The notes beneath the pieces are model-generated. The model worked only from the letters and a program-made list of their open reading frames with translations. It was not told the origin of the DNA and made no database searches. 64,000 nt of DNA from Serinus canaria. Its lineage: Eukaryota; Chordata; Aves; Passeriformes; Fringillidae. This document shows, piece by piece, positions 23,815 through 37,600 of this stretch. The position numbers were made by a program, and so were the translations under genes. The number at the start of each line of letters is the position of its first letter. Within the stretch, counting starts at the first letter, position 1. The DNA is taken from contig NC_066315.1 of assembly GCF_022539315.1 (NCBI RefSeq), positions 125,027,374-125,091,373 on the forward strand. The letters are read 5' to 3'.

Positions 23815-26277
23815 CAAATGGTCACACTGACCTGCTGTGCCATGTGTTGTTGTCATGGTGATGCTGTTGTGGGTGATCAGGAGGATGTGATGAGGCCTTC
23901 TGGAGGCAGCTTGAAGCAGCCTCAAAGTCACAGGAACCGGTTCTTGAGGGGGATTTTAACTACCCTGACATCTGCTGGAGAAGCAACACAACAAAACACA
24001 AATAGTCAGGAGGTTCCTGGAAAGCACTGATGACAAGTTCCTGTCACAGGTAGGCAAGGATCCTAGAAGGAATGGTTTGCTGCTCAACCTCGTACTAGCA
24101 AACAGGAAAGGGCTCATTGGAGATGTGAAGGGTGGGGAGCAGCCTTGGCTGAAATAGCGATGAGATTGTGGAGCTCAGTATCAGGCAAGGAGGAGGCAGG
24201 ATGGCACATGGAGATTGCAGCCATGGACTTCAGGTGAGCTTCCTCTATCCTCTTCAGGAATCTTCTTGGAAGAATCCCATGGCAATAGACTCTGCAGGGA
24301 AGAGGGATCCAAGAGAGTTGGATGATTATTAAGGATCACTTCCTCCAGGCTCAAAAAAGATGCATCCCAAGGAGCAAGACATCAAGTAAAGGAGGAAAGA
24401 GACCTGTGTGGATGAATAAAGACCTTCTGTCTTTATTCAAGCGTAAGCAGGAAACACACAGGAGATGGAAGCAGGTCAGACAACTTGGAATGAATATAAA
24501 GAAGTTGTCAGAGTAAGTAGAAATGAGACAAGGAAGTCCAGGGGCCATCTGGAATTTAACCTGGCCAAAGACAACAAGGACAACAAGGAGTTTTTTCTCA
24601 AACACATCAATAGCAAAAGGAAAAGTAAGGATAATGTGGGGCCATTACTAAATGGAGGGGAGAGCCCTGGTAACTGAGAGTGCAAAGAAGGAAGAATTAT
24701 TAAATGGCTTTTTGGCATTGGTCTTCACTGGCAAGACCAGCCCTCAGGAATCTCTGACCCAAGAGATCAGGGTAATGGGTTGTTGGAAGAAGGACTTGGT
24801 CAAAGAGGACTGGATTAGGGAGCACCTGGGCAAAATCAAAATCCACAAGTCCATGGTCCCTGACGGGACCCATTCATGAGTGCCAGTGGACACCCATAGT
24901 GAGGCTGCTCACAATCATCTTTGAAAGGTCATGGCAATCAAGAGAGATGCCTGAGGGCTGGAAGAAAGCAAATGTCAGTCCAGTCTTCCAAAGAGGCAAG
25001 AAGGAGGACCCAGGGAACTCCAGGTCAGTCACCTCACCTTACCTCCACCCCTGGAAATGTGATGGATTGCCTCTTTCTGGAGGCCATCTCTGTCCACATG
25101 GATTACAGGAATGTGATCAGGAGCAGTCAACATGGATTAATTAAGGGCAAGTCATACTTGACCAGCCTGATTGCCTTCTGTGATGAAGCAACTACCAGGA
25201 TGGATGAGGGGAGAGCAATGGATATTGTCTACCTTGACCGCAAGATTTTTGACACTGTCTCTGACAATATCCTCACAGGCAAACTCAGGAAGTGTGGACT
25301 GTGTGAGTGGACAGAGAAGTGGTGTGAGAACTGGCTGAACAGCAGACCCCAGAGGGCTGTAATCAGTGGCATAAGGTCTAGCTGGAAGCCTGTCACTGGT
25401 GGTGTCCCCCAAGGTTCAGTCCTGGGCTCAGTATTATTTAACTTTTCATCAATAACTTGAATGAAGGGGTAGAGGCCTCCTCAGCAAGTTCTCTGATGAT
25501 GCAAAGCTGGGAGGAGAGGCCAACACCTCAGAGTGCTGTGCAGCCCTTCAGAAGGACCCTGGCAGGCTGGAGAGATGGGCAGAGAACCATCTGAAATTCA
25601 AAAAAGGCAGAGGCAGGGTCCTGCACCTGGGGAGGAACAACCCCAGGCACCAGTACAGTCTGGGGGCCATCCTGCTGGAAAACATCTCTGTGGAGAAGGG
25701 CTTTGGGGTCCTGGTGGACAACAGGCTGTCCATGAGCCAGGAGTGTGTCCTTGTGGCCAAGATGGCCAATAATATCCTGGGGTGCATTAGAAAGAGCATT
25801 TCCAGCAGGCTGAGGGAGGTGATCCTGCCCCTTTACTCAGATCTGGTGAGACCACATCTGGAGTTCTGTGTCCAGTTCTGGGCCTCTCAGCACAAGAGAG
25901 ACATGGAGATCCTGGAGCAGGTCCAGTGGATGTCTACAAAGGTGATGAGAGGATTGGAACATCTCTCTTTTGAGGAAAGGCCTGGGGAGTTGATCCTCTT
26001 CAACCTTGAGAAGAGACAACGAGAGGTTGCCTCATCCATGTCTGTAAGTGTCTGAAGGGTGGAAGTCAAGGGGATGTTCCCAGGCTCTTCTTGATGGCAC
26101 AAAATAGGACAAGAGGCAATGGGAAGAAACTGATGTACAGGAAATTCCACCTGAATGTGAGGAAGAACTTCTTTACTATCCAGTGAGAGTGCACTGGAAC
26201 ACATTGCCCAGAGAGGTTGTGGAGTCTCCCTCACCAGAGGTATTCAAGAACTGTCAATGTGGTCATGAGCCAGAGTA
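23815..26277 (+). mobile_element. CR1 LINE retrotransposon, ORF2 remnant (no 3' tail)
   Basis: This is the only long autonomous-element remnant here. CR1 ORF2 encodes an AP-type endonuclease and a reverse transcriptase that copy the element into the genome by target-primed reverse transcription.

Recognisable parts in order: the GDFNYP box near the end of the endonuclease (23949-23966); the linker FLQAQKRCIPRSKTSSKGGK (from about 24343); the RT block around KSMVPDG (about 24850); YLD of the first catalytic box (25230-25238), followed by a one-codon-shortened box and [13 protein letters not shown] (25401-25427); the DD box within KFSDDAKLG (Asp codons 25495-25500); and the C-terminal GVLVDNRLSMSQECVLVAK and PHLEFCVQFWASQHKRDM.

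The first boxes and the DD box are in different frames, with a stop at 25458-25460, so there is a frameshift between 25427 and 25486. After it the frame stays open to 26055. The copy is 5' truncated as usual, but similarity also stops at about 26277, before the 3' UTR and terminal short repeats. It is inactive. Confidence 0.95.
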
Positions 26278-29200
26278 ATTTACTTCTCTTTGAAAAGCTT
26301 TACTCTCTGAATGTCCTCAGTCTCACTATGTGCTGATTTCCTAAATCATAGCCACTGCTTGTGGGCTCTCTCTGAACCACGTTTTGCCCTTGAAGTCTGC
26401 CACAAAAAAATTTCTCAAACTCCAGTTTTCTTTCCTACAGGGGGTAAAAATAAGCACATGTTCTTTCTCTCACTGAGAAGCATGATATGACTGGCTGGTA
26501 GTGGGGAATCTCTATATTTTTTCTGAGTTTGAAAGCTGATTCCTAAATTACACTGATTTAGACAAAAGTGTCCATTGAGGTGCCTTCTAGAGTTCTCTCT
26601 GATTTATTTCCTTACATATTGATTGCTTCAGTGACTTCTATCTACCCAACCTGTCTCATTGCTGTTAATGGTCTCTTTAGACTAGAGGGGTTTACTCTCG
26701 CCAACACTAAGTTTGTAAGAGGTTATCTTGAAGAAATCTTTTCTGACTGCAGAGTGGAGTTTCTATCCTAAACTAGAGAAGATTAGTAATAATATTTTTT
26801 TTCCAAATGAAATATTCTTCCTACACCAGGAAATTAAATTCAACGTTTCAGTTCCTTGCATTGCTCAAAAATAGTGCAATACCCTAAGCTGGATTCCACC
26901 AGCTAAGCAGTAGTTGGATGGAAGATTTCTCAGGATGTGGTGGGAGTTGACCACAGAGTGTTATGTCACTTCAGTCAGTGCTGAGTATTTGCTTTCTGAA
27001 TATACTCTGATGCTCTTAAAACCTGAGTATCTTAAAAATCCTATTGTTCTCTACATAAGAATAATTTTAAAAAGAAAATAATGATATTTGACCCTTGGAA
27101 ATTAAACTTTCATAGAATTTCTGCACTGAAAAAATTGTCAATGTCCCATCCTAAATCATTGTGTATTGCTGGATGTTAATTAAAATTTGCCAGATAAAAT
27201 TTGTCCATAAGCAGCAACATTTCAGTGGTGATGTGTGTTTGGGGATAAGTAAAATATTTGGGAATTCTCTGTGTTACTTGCTAGGTTTTGTTGTTGTGGC
27301 AACATTGGTTTGTAGCAGCTGTGAGGTTTCTAGGGTTTGCTAATAAAAACCTCTACATACATAAGAATGAAAATACTTGAAGAGCAAAGTAAAATAAAGG
27401 TAATGTTTGTACAATGAGTGGAGACCAATTACTTTAATTTTTGTTCCTACATTTTCTCCAGACATTTTCTTCTACTTTCTGTGTTCTGTTAAAAGATTCT
27501 GTTCTGTTACTACCATATAATCTATGTGAAAAATTTGGTTATCTATTTACAACTGCCCCTTCATTTGCCCCCAGACTCCATATGAATATACCTGTTACTA
27601 TAACACAGGTTCTCTAATGATGGTACTATGTCTTTTCATATCATATGGAATTCTAATTCTATATCTACATCTTTTTTAGGATAATGTGATGTTAAAAAAG
27701 GTGAAAAAAATGTGTAAAATCTCTTCTGTGGAACAGATATTGTAAAGAAGATGTTATGAATGTTCATTTGAATTCTGAAGGATTTTTATTCCGATTTCCA
27801 CCACTTCCCTATGTTTTTCCAACAAATGTGATCAATTAAGAAAAAAAAATAAAAAGCTATGGAAGTTGAATTTCACGGGCTCATTCTGGGAGGATTCACA
27901 CTGAAGTAGATGTATTATCTATTATTCAGTACTGTACTCCACAATTCCAGGGACTCATTATGAATATTCATTAAATGAAATAAAAACCGTCATGGTTGTC
28001 AAAATATGACCCTAATTTCACACAATCAAATAAATAAAGGGAATTAATTTTAAATGCCTTGATATTCAAGTCTATGATAAATATGATGAAGAGCAAGATG
28101 GTACAGGACCTCATCTTCAGATCAACATCCCATACTACTCACATCAATAAGTTCTTTTCAGGAAAAGTAAATGTTTCATAAAATGGCTCAAACACTGGTT
28201 AATAAATTATTTGACAATCAATCTCTATTTATCCAAGTTAATACACATTATTTTCACATTTAAATCTTCTACATTTGTTTGTGGGTTTATAATTTAATGT
28301 TAAAAAAGGAGAGTGGAAAAATATTCTATCAGGAAAACCAAACAGACTGGAAGAAAAAAATAAAAAATGCAATAGCTCAGGAAAGCTCATTTGACATTTA
28401 TGAGTGATTTGAATTTGAATACCTGAATTTTCCAGACCACAAAGGAAAAAAGCAGGAGACTACAAGTGCAGAGGTTTCCTGTGGTTCTTCTTTTGTAATG
28501 AGCTTTAGAGGAAGGAACTCTGTACTCCAGCAGGCTCTGTAAAGCTCTTAGGGCCATGCCTACATCAAGACTGCATGGTGATACAGCTTGGGAAATCTTG
28601 GTGGGCATTAGTTGTCCTTGCTCTCCTATCTGTTTGCACATTCACAGCACAGGAACCATGCCCATTTACCTGCAGCTTCAAAAAACCAGGAAGGTTTTAG
28701 TACACTGTGCGTTCAAATAAATTGCAAGATCCTTTCTTATTGACTGCAGATCTTGACAGTCCTTTTCAGTAGTTGCTGTTGGAGGTAACTATATATAATG
28801 CATCCAAGCCTGTTTTGCACAAACCAGGAGTTCTCAATTTCCTCAGTGTGGATCACATCCAAACAGAGGGACTCCTTTTCAGTTTCAAGTACTATAGACA
28901 AATAATCACCCTACAACAGCATTTTTTTACAAGGAGTTTTGATATCTTTTCTTTGATATTTTTTAGAATAGTATAAACCCAGGCAATAATAATTACCACA
29001 GACAGTTTTCTACAGGACACTGTATGTGCTGAGTAAAATGTGAATTGTTCATGGTCTGTGGTCCATGAATCATTGCATCCTTCATAAAAATAGAACTTGG
29101 AAACCTACAAATCCTTAATACAATTGGTACATGCAAACAAGGACTGTGTGTAGGGTCAGAAGGCAGAAGGAGTCAGTATAGCTTTCAGAAAGAATGATTG

Positions 29201-32200
29201 AGTTCAGGGAAGTTTTGTGACTCAGGGAGTGGGATGCTGTTTTATTCAAGAGCATGTGTATGCTCCCATGATAGTTGTAGACCAGGGAGAGCACTGCTTT
29301 TTGAGAGCCATGAAAATAGGCTTTTAGCCATTTGGGTGCTAAGAGTTTTCTGAAGGCAAAAAATGTGAGAATAAATCCACTTATTAGAGCTAGGGAAGCA
29401 ACTTTAGAGAGGAGCTAGTCAGCTGAAAAGGGAAGATTTGAAGAGGGAGGAGATTATCTCCATGGAATTGTCAAGCCTGAGCTAGATGCTAAAATGACTG
29501 AGTATGAAACATTAGTTTGCTGCTGAAAACCTTGTTGTGTCTCTGTGGCTCTACTCCAGCAAAGAAAGCATAGAAACCTGTCAGAGAGGATAGGTTGCTT
29601 CTGTCACATCTTAGTTATAAAGTTTAAAAAAACAGACAATGCTGGTTCTCAGCCAGCATAAAGAGAGGGGATGGAAAGACTTGTGATAGCTCAATGCTGC
29701 TGCTTGACCTTGCAACGTCAACTATTCAGTGGTTCCACAGGTTGGTTTAACTTTTTCTACTAGACACACTGCCCTAGCAGGGGATGAAAGGAAATTGTTA
29801 CATTTCATGACCGAGGACATGGAAGGGGTTTGGCAGGAAATAAAGAAGTGAGCAAGGGAGTTCTGAATTTGGAACAAATCCAGTTTCAGTGAAGTGATAT
29901 CTGGAAGGCTGGTGATAGTCATGCTTTAGGCAGTGTATTAATTTGAAGGAAACCACTAGCAGCCTGAGGCTGGAATAGATGCTTTTAACTTAAGTGAATG
30001 AATTAATTTAATTAAGGAATGTGAGGCTAAAACAATAGAGCAGAGAGGAAATGAAGACTTGATTATGAGGGTCAGTGTAGTGTTGACTAAGATAAAGCCC
30101 AACACAGATGGCTTTTTAGGGATTACAGGCTGAACAATTACTTATATGGAAGATACAGACAACAAATGAGAAGAGAATTTAATAGTAGCTGAAATAAATT
30201 ATTATTGTTTTTCCATGGTCTTGAACAGTCTTTTCTTAAACAATTAAAATTTGGCAGAGATTTTTAACAACATTCATATGTACCTGTTATGTTTATTAAT
30301 GACCTTACTAAAAAAGTGCTACTATTGCACCTATTAAAATTTTGTACATCTCTCCTGTCAGAAAAAATATCTACATGACCAGGCACTGCCACAGGTAGTG
30401 ACAGAAATACTGATCCAATTGGTTTTAAAGTGTATGAAGAATATCTCCAAATTAAGAGGTATCTGTATTTTTGGGGATATTTTAAAGCTCTATAAGAAAG
30501 GTTGAACTCTTCTGTTAAAGGAGCAATTTATATGAGAACTGGAAAATAAACTGCTGGTAGTATTGAGGATTTTAAAAGTACTACATTCAAATTGGTAATT
30601 TGTTAAAGGAGTGTACATATCAGGCCACCCTGTTTTCATGGAAAGCTTTGAAAAAACTTTTCAATAATCTGAGCAGTAAGATCAGCCCCAATATCATATG
30701 ATGTGGAAATAGAAAATCATAAGCTTGAAAGAGGAAAATGAAGGATTGCTGCACAACTAACTATGTCTTTATTAATATTTTTGCATTTGTCTGAATAATG
30801 ACTGATTGTAAATTTCCCTACTTCTCATGGAAAAATAATACTAAATTTAATCTGCATCATGTTAGTTTCTGGTTTCTATCACATTTACTAATTTTTGATA
30901 TACCTATCTGTGTCTTAGGAGACCCACTCACTTTACAAAAAAATATATTTTTGAAAAGAAGCCTTGACCTTCTAAACTGGAGTACAAAAAAAAAAAAAGA
31001 GAAATTAGAACTAAGACAGGGTAGGTGCTGGAGAGAAGGAGTTTTCTGAGAAATTGTAAATTTTATTTTTCCAACATCTAGATTCATGCTAGTAATCCAC
31101 ATGTCTGAGGAATCATGAATTCATTTTACATGTAACCTACAGGACTTGCCAATAATTCAGTGGTGTAAAATGATTGTATGGGCATATAAGACCTAAATGA
31201 ATCACAGGTTTCAAACCTTCTGGTCCTGGAGGTAAGTGGTGCAGAATCTGCAGACAAAAGCAGTACCATCCAAAATATCATTTATTTTGGATCTGTGGAG
31301 ATAGTAGTGAGGATGTGATGTACTGATGATGATTTTCCACATGTCTAGTATTAAAAAAGTCCATAAATCAACATGCCAGGATCTTTTTTCCCCCCATGTT
31401 CCTTTCAGGGGACAGTAAGTGAAGCTTCTCTTTGTAACATATGAGTCCTTCATATTTTAGGCCTATTCACTATGCCCAAGATCTCACTTGCTTCTTCCCA
31501 ATTCAAGTGGTACTTCAGGGGTTTGAACTGTAATACAAAAGCTTATGAAGAAGTTAAGATGATTTTGTAGTCTATGAGCAACAGGCATTAAAAGGATTTT
31601 CAGTAATTGGCCATCTGTGACCAGAGCAGACCCTTTCTAGTGATCATGTTGTCTCTCCCAGTCCTCTCATCTATTTTTGACCTGTGCCTGCAAAATACTA
31701 GAGGCTGTGAAGAGCTGGTGTCTGCTGTCTTTAGAGAAATCTGTGGATTTCACACTTGATTCACAGACATCTGTCCTGCACCACTGATGACATTAATTTA
31801 CAGACATGGCTAGCACTGAGGGCTATCAGTGTATCTACTCATCATATACATCTGGAGATTAAGAAAACAGGATGGACAGAAGCAGTTTTCCATTTCCACC
31901 AGCGTGACTCAGTCCTGAATATATGGGATTTTTACTTCATAGCTCGCCATCTGTGCTGATTGATGGATCTGAAGGCAGTAACAACAGTTAAAAGCCAGCA
32001 AGAAATCTCCCAGCAACTTCAAGAGCAAAAAGAGCAAAAGGTGCAGAGCTAGCACCCAACATTCTCCCAATTCAGGATTAAACAGTCAAAAAGAAGCAAT
32101 TATCCTTGCCCTTTTAATACTCAATGCAGGGAGTTTTGCCTCCTGATCTCTTAACCTAGTTCTTATCACTATGTCCTTTTGCAGAATAAAAACCGAACCA

Positions 32201-33368
32201 CAGACATATATCAGATGTGGCAATATACTGAAATGGGCAGATGGAAAAAAGAGCCATCTCTAGCTGCCCATATATCTTTGTCATTCTGAGAAATAGAGTC
32301 GAAAAGTTAAAAAAAAATCAATGCATTTTAACTTTGCCATTCCTAAGATTATTCTTTCTGCCTTACAGGGTAAACACATAAGGGAATGAACAGACAAGAA
32401 GCACTCCCAGCAAAAGAGGATTTACAAACCTTCAAACAATGCTGAGTGTGAGTGGGCAGATCATGACAAAACGTTCACACTTCTTCATCAAATCTCACTA
32501 GTTTGCCACTCCATATTCATGCTATAAACTGTGAACTGGAGTTCCTCTGTGGGAGAATAATCCAAATGAAACAACAGGAAGGAAAAGACGATTGCTTTTG
32601 CAGGTATGGAATAGGACAGGATTTGCTGGTTCCCAATTCTGTTTATTTAATAAAAAAAAAAAAAATCTCCAAGAATCCCTTTCTATAATGGAATCCTATT
32701 TTACTCAGAGATTTAGTTGCAGCTATTCTGGGCATACATTCAGTGAAACAATGCCTTTTCTCTTTGTCATTGTTAAAACAGAATAATTCTGCCTGTATCA
32801 ATTACAGATTGTGAAACTGTAGGTGTATTAAACTGAAACTGTGCACCAGTACCCACAGTGGTTGGTAGTTCAAGAATGGTGTATTTTATGATCTTTAGAC
32901 AGAGGTATGCTCAGAAAAGTTTTTTGTTGGAAGCAGAAGTTGCTTCTTGTGCTGACAATAAACTAATTTACAGTCACAATAGTGCAAAACCTTCAAGATT
33001 TCCCAGTGCAGTAAGTTTATGACTTCAAAGTAGAAAGCATATACATTATATTTATAAAGCACTGTTTCATATTTACATAGACAAAATCTATCAAGACTTT
33101 TTCATGGAATTTACTGTTTTGCAGGAATCATGCAGAGAAATGCTGACTGTTTAAGAATAGTTATTGATTGTTATGATACTGTGTAGACTGTCAGCCTGAT
33201 ACATTTAAGATATTCTTGTCAAGATAAATTTGAAACTCAAAAGGTGATTTTGAATGGGAATTTATCAACATAATGGGTCAGACAGAAATGTAATCTTTTA
33301 CTTATGCTGCACTCTAAGAGTGGAAAGGGAGTTGAGCAGATAATCCCCAAACTATTTGTTGCTGGAGA
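26278..33368. other. Unique AT-rich non-coding stretch
   Basis: No exon, RNA gene or interspersed repeat was recognised in about 7 kb. 27820-28020 is rich in ATTA/TAAT words. An A-run occurs at about 30985-30998 and another at about 32651-32663. The absence of repeats this long is typical of bird genomes. Confidence 0.5.
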
Positions 33369-33777
33369 ACTTGCCCTTTGAGGAGAGCCTGCAGGAGCTG
33401 GAGTTACTCAGCTTGGAGTAGAGATGGTTTGGATGTGAGCTCACCAACACCAGCAGCCCTCAACACTTAAAGGGAAGGCTCCAAGGAGTTGGAGTCAGGC
33501 TCTTCACAGCAGTGTGTGGTGGGAGGAGATGAAACTATGGGTAGAAGTTGAAAGAAGAAAGGTTTTGGCTGGGGATAAGGAGACCCTTTTGTACTTCTCT
33601 TGTACAGCTGAGCAGGGCTGTGGGTTGCCCTGGGAGGTTGTGCTGGTTCAATCCTTGAAAGTTTCCAAACCTTGACAGGGCACAGACTTGAGCAGCCCAG
33701 TCTGAGCTCAGAGCTGTTCCTGCCTAATCAGGAGCTGGAAATGTCCTGACCTCCCTTCCCACCTGGATTTTCCTGTG
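33369..33777 (+). mobile_element. Degenerate CR1 LINE 3' end
   Basis: The plus strand begins LPFEESLQELELLSLE (frame from about 33371). This matches LSFEERPGELILFNLEK near the C-terminus of the larger CR1 in this window (about 25960-26010). It then runs through decayed counterparts of the last coding segment (GGTTGCCCTGGGAGGTTGTG, about 33625) and the 3' UTR, ending at a CCTGTGA-type terminus at about 33777. Several stop codons and small indels show that it is old. No poly-A is expected for CR1. The 5' boundary is approximate. Confidence 0.75.
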
Positions 33778-34494
33778 AACCTGTGTGACAAGTGTCAGAA
33801 GCAGACTGCCCACTCAGATGTGCATGGCAAAGAGCCAAACAACACTTTCAGATCTTGCTTCCCATTGATACTAGGAGAGCCCAAAGGAAATACTAACATC
33901 ACCCAGGTCAAAAGCAAAAATACCAACCACTTTGACAGGACTCCACCCATTGTATTTTGTCTTTAAATAAGAAGGGATACTAGAGTTTGGCCATCACCTT
34001 CAAAGTGGTCTTGTCACAACAAGGGTGTCCAGTTCTGTAATGGCCAGGAACCCTGAGCCTGCTGGAATCTGCGTTCAGTTTCTTGCTAAGTACCTGAATG
34101 GACCCCAGGCATGAGATTTAAAACAACATTGAGTATTTGGATGGGTTTTCTTTTTGAGCTTTTTTTGATGTTTTTGTTTAAGGTTTTTTTGGGAGTTGTT
34201 TTTTGGGGTTTTTACTGGCAAGGGGCAGGGCTGAAGGTGGATTATGTATGTGTCCAGTTTAAGGCTGGGCACAGCTTAGTTTTTATAGGAAACAAGCAAC
34301 TGTGACTGATACTCAATTTCAAGATTAAGCATGTGCAACATGTACCGAAGGTGTCTGGCTGCCAGACAGTGAGTACATGTAATATAATTTTACCTGCTGA
34401 TACACAGTTAGGTATGACACTGTGTCCATCAAGAATTCCAGTCAGTGCTCATGCAGATTAAATTCATGGCTTCTTGTATTTCTGTAGGCATGCA
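33778..34494. other. Unique stretch with a T/G-rich low-complexity block
   Basis: 34133-34216 is almost entirely T and G on the plus strand, with runs of six or seven T separated by GG or GGGG. No gene was recognised. The open frames on both strands through this block are composition artefacts. Confidence 0.6.
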
Positions 34495-34555
34495 ATACAT
34501 ACATACATACATACATACATACATACATACATACATACATAACATACATACATAT

Positions 34556-34586
<31 letters not shown>

Positions 34587-34606
34587 CAACACACACACAT
34601 ACACAT
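34495..34606. repeat. Compound microsatellite (ATAC)n-(AT)n-(CA)n
   Basis: ATAC repeats run from 34495 to about 34552 with one slipped unit at 34541. They are followed by an AT dinucleotide tract to about 34586, with one ATAAAT interruption, and then a short CA tract to about 34606. The tract is probably length-polymorphic. Tyr/Ile- or Met/Tyr-rich open frames over it are artefacts. Confidence 0.97.
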
Positions 34607-37600
34607 GGGACTTGGATGTGTGTTTGAAGTCTCCTCTGCTTCTCACTTAGAGAGCATTTAAGTACAGTGCATTTGAGATTCAAGTACTGACATTAATTAA
34701 ACTATTATGACTTTAAAGCACTAAGTGAAATACTTCTGCATTTGTCATCCAGCTCATTCCCTGACCTGCGCTGATATATCCCAGTCTCCATCACCTCCTA
34801 CGCTTCTGTGCAGTTTTTGGGAAGGTTAATTAAAAGGCAAAGGCATTAGATTAATGAAACACAAGGTAAATTGCTGTAAACCTGTTGAGAATGGTGTCTG
34901 TGTATTAAGATTTTAACCTTTGGGGAATTGTCCTGGGTGAGAGCTGCTTTTTTCAGTTTAACACCCTCAGCTGGATTAGTTTCCTTAGCCCAATTAGATT
35001 TATGTGGATTTTGCTACCCCCTTTTCAATTATATTATTTGATTTAAATGTTGTAGCACCAGAATGACTGAAATACAAATTTACTCTTTAATAAAAATCTG
35101 TTGCAGTAATGAAACATTTATTATATTGATAGTATTATATTATAAACCACTTATGCAAAAACCTCCAATAATTTTGCATTGATTAGGCAAAAATCTATGG
35201 CCTGATGAGAGCTACAGAAATACTTGGGGGTACATAGCTAAGAAAACTTTATTTTTAACATCATGCAGGGCGTGTAGAGGCATAAAGTAGAATTACTTTA
35301 CTCTGGCACTTTTACTTTACTAGAATTTCAAGAGGATCTCTCTTCTGTATCACCTTAGACACAAAGCTTTATTTAAATTTAATGAGAGGCATCAGTAATG
35401 TGCAATGAGAGGCATCAGTATCAAAACTGTCTTTTAGTACGGTAAATCCTCTTTTAGGATTCACCTAAAAATCAGGGAAAAAACATAAATTCAAAATACA
35501 TCACCATATAGTTAAAATACACCAGCAACAAATGAAAAAGAAATCTAAGCAAACCTACCTACTTCTCAAGATGTCTCCATAATTAAAGCTAATTTTATCT
35601 TCTGGTCTCTATATTGCTATAACTGGATCTTTAGTCCCACACCCTTGTTTACAGTTCTTTCTTGTCCTTTGTTCTGCCAACAGATTTTTGAGCAAAATTA
35701 CAGGACTGGCATGCTTAAAATTCCTCATGAATAAAGACCAATTCCTGCTTAGGAAAGATATGTCTGGCTAAACAGCTATCAAGTGGTGAGGGTTTGGCTT
35801 GCCTCTTCTCTTGTTGGCTCAGATCTACTTTTGCTTCTATCCACAGGCCACTCCCATTAAAAAGCTAAAAAAGAGGGGAATACATTTGCATTTTTTTCAC
35901 TGCTCTCAGAAATGCTATCAGAAGTTTAAAATAATGAAAACATAACACCCATTCAAAAAACAGACCATGAACATGATTTTAAACATTATAATATAGGGAT
36001 TTTCTCAGTGCAGGAATGCTTCTCCTACACAGGGCAGGGTAACAGTATTCAGGTTCACTCCTATTTCTTGTCAAGAGCTGAAGACATTGCAGATATGGGT
36101 GAAAACTGAGGTGTGCTTAAGAGGATCTGAAAGTCCTCACTGGTTCCAATGGGATTTGAATTTGGGCCTTATTATCTGGACTTCCAGAAAATTTCCAGAG
36201 ATAGTTGTAATGATTAAGCTTTTACCACTGCAGACAGAAAGCTGGCATCTGTGTAGCCACAGATTTTGACTTCTTCCATAAGAAATTACAATGGGATATT
36301 CACTCTGAGGGGTCTGTGCCATCCAAGTGTTTAATAATAAATTCCAAGTCTGTACATGTAGAGGCAGTTCAAACTCAATTCTGTGCAATTCAGCAGAGCC
36401 TGATAGGACAATGAAAGGGATGAGGAGCCTGGGTGGCATGGATGAAAGAGACCAGGGACAGTGTCTCGTCCCAAGTCTACCTGGTGCAGACAGCCTCACC
36501 ATGGCATGGTGCCAAGAAAGTTACTGTAGTCACCTGTCACTGCACACCTTCTGGATGTGTGTAAATTTGAGCCTGAGAAATGTAAAGTTCATGATCATAA
36601 TGACTAAGTGAAGAGGAAGCTTCCCCTGGTAAATGTGTGCCTCAGATAAACAGAAAATATCATACATGCATTGCCTTGGCTGCTGGATATGGCACCATTG
36701 CCAACAAAAAAGTTTCACAAAATGTTGTGAAATATTTTTATCCTGTGTCTTTAAGCAGTAAGGCTTTATTTTGCAGTTTTTGAATCTTATTTAAAATTGC
36801 AGTCTGCAGAGACTCGTGCTTGTAGTTTCTTCCTCAGACCATGATTTCACCCTTTTTTTCTGTTAAAGAATCTGCAGTCACCCTTCTTTACAGGTGTCAG
36901 GACATATTTTCAGCAGAGACACATTTTGTTCTGGGAGACAGGATGGGTCAGTCATGGTACCATCATGGCTCAGCCTGATCGAGGGAGAACACCAGCTTGG
37001 CTGGCATTTGTCCACCTCTGTCCCTCTGTGGGGCTGAGTTAGAGATGTGGCCCATACAGTGATTTCATACTTTTGCAGGTCAGGAGGGTTAGGTTATTAC
37101 TCAAATCTAAAGCAATGAAGTAAACAATTCCTACTTTGCTGAAGTTTCATTTGAGTGGGAAGATGATGTGTATGCCCAGAGCATGTGCTGCTTGACATGC
37201 TCTAGCTTCAGTGCTCAGACATAAGACCCATGAATCACAGGCAGTGATAAAAGTGTCTCAGGGAATAAGTTAACTTTAAATAATTAGTCTCCTTTTTAAG
37301 GGCTTTGAAGACAGGAGGATTAGCTGGAAGAGATTAAGAGGAAGGAAAGAATATATATAGAAATATTAGAATAAATAAATCTTTTCCTGTGTTACATAAC
37401 TTCATAAGGCATTTAACAGCAAAGTTAAACAGGAAGAGGACAGCACTGAATCCTGGCCTTTAAATGCCTTTTATTGCTGTGCTGATGAAGGAAAAGGCAA
37501 ACAACTGAGTTTTTTTCTCCTAGCATCTACTGGAAAAGTCCTCTTCATGGTTTTCTTGATTATTTTTAATGGTACAGAGATCCTGCTTTTTTACTGAGAG

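Noticed and set aside
24225..24240. Splice-donor-like CAGGTGAGC within CR1
   Set aside because: It lies in the CR1 coding remnant with no partner acceptor or transcript evidence.
34190..34215. Ciliate-telomere-like TTTTTTGGGGTTTTT
   Set aside because: A single occurrence in a T/G-rich low-complexity block, with no array.
34429..34683. Met/Tyr/Val-rich open frames on both strands
   Set aside because: They are translations of the ATAC/AT/CA microsatellite.
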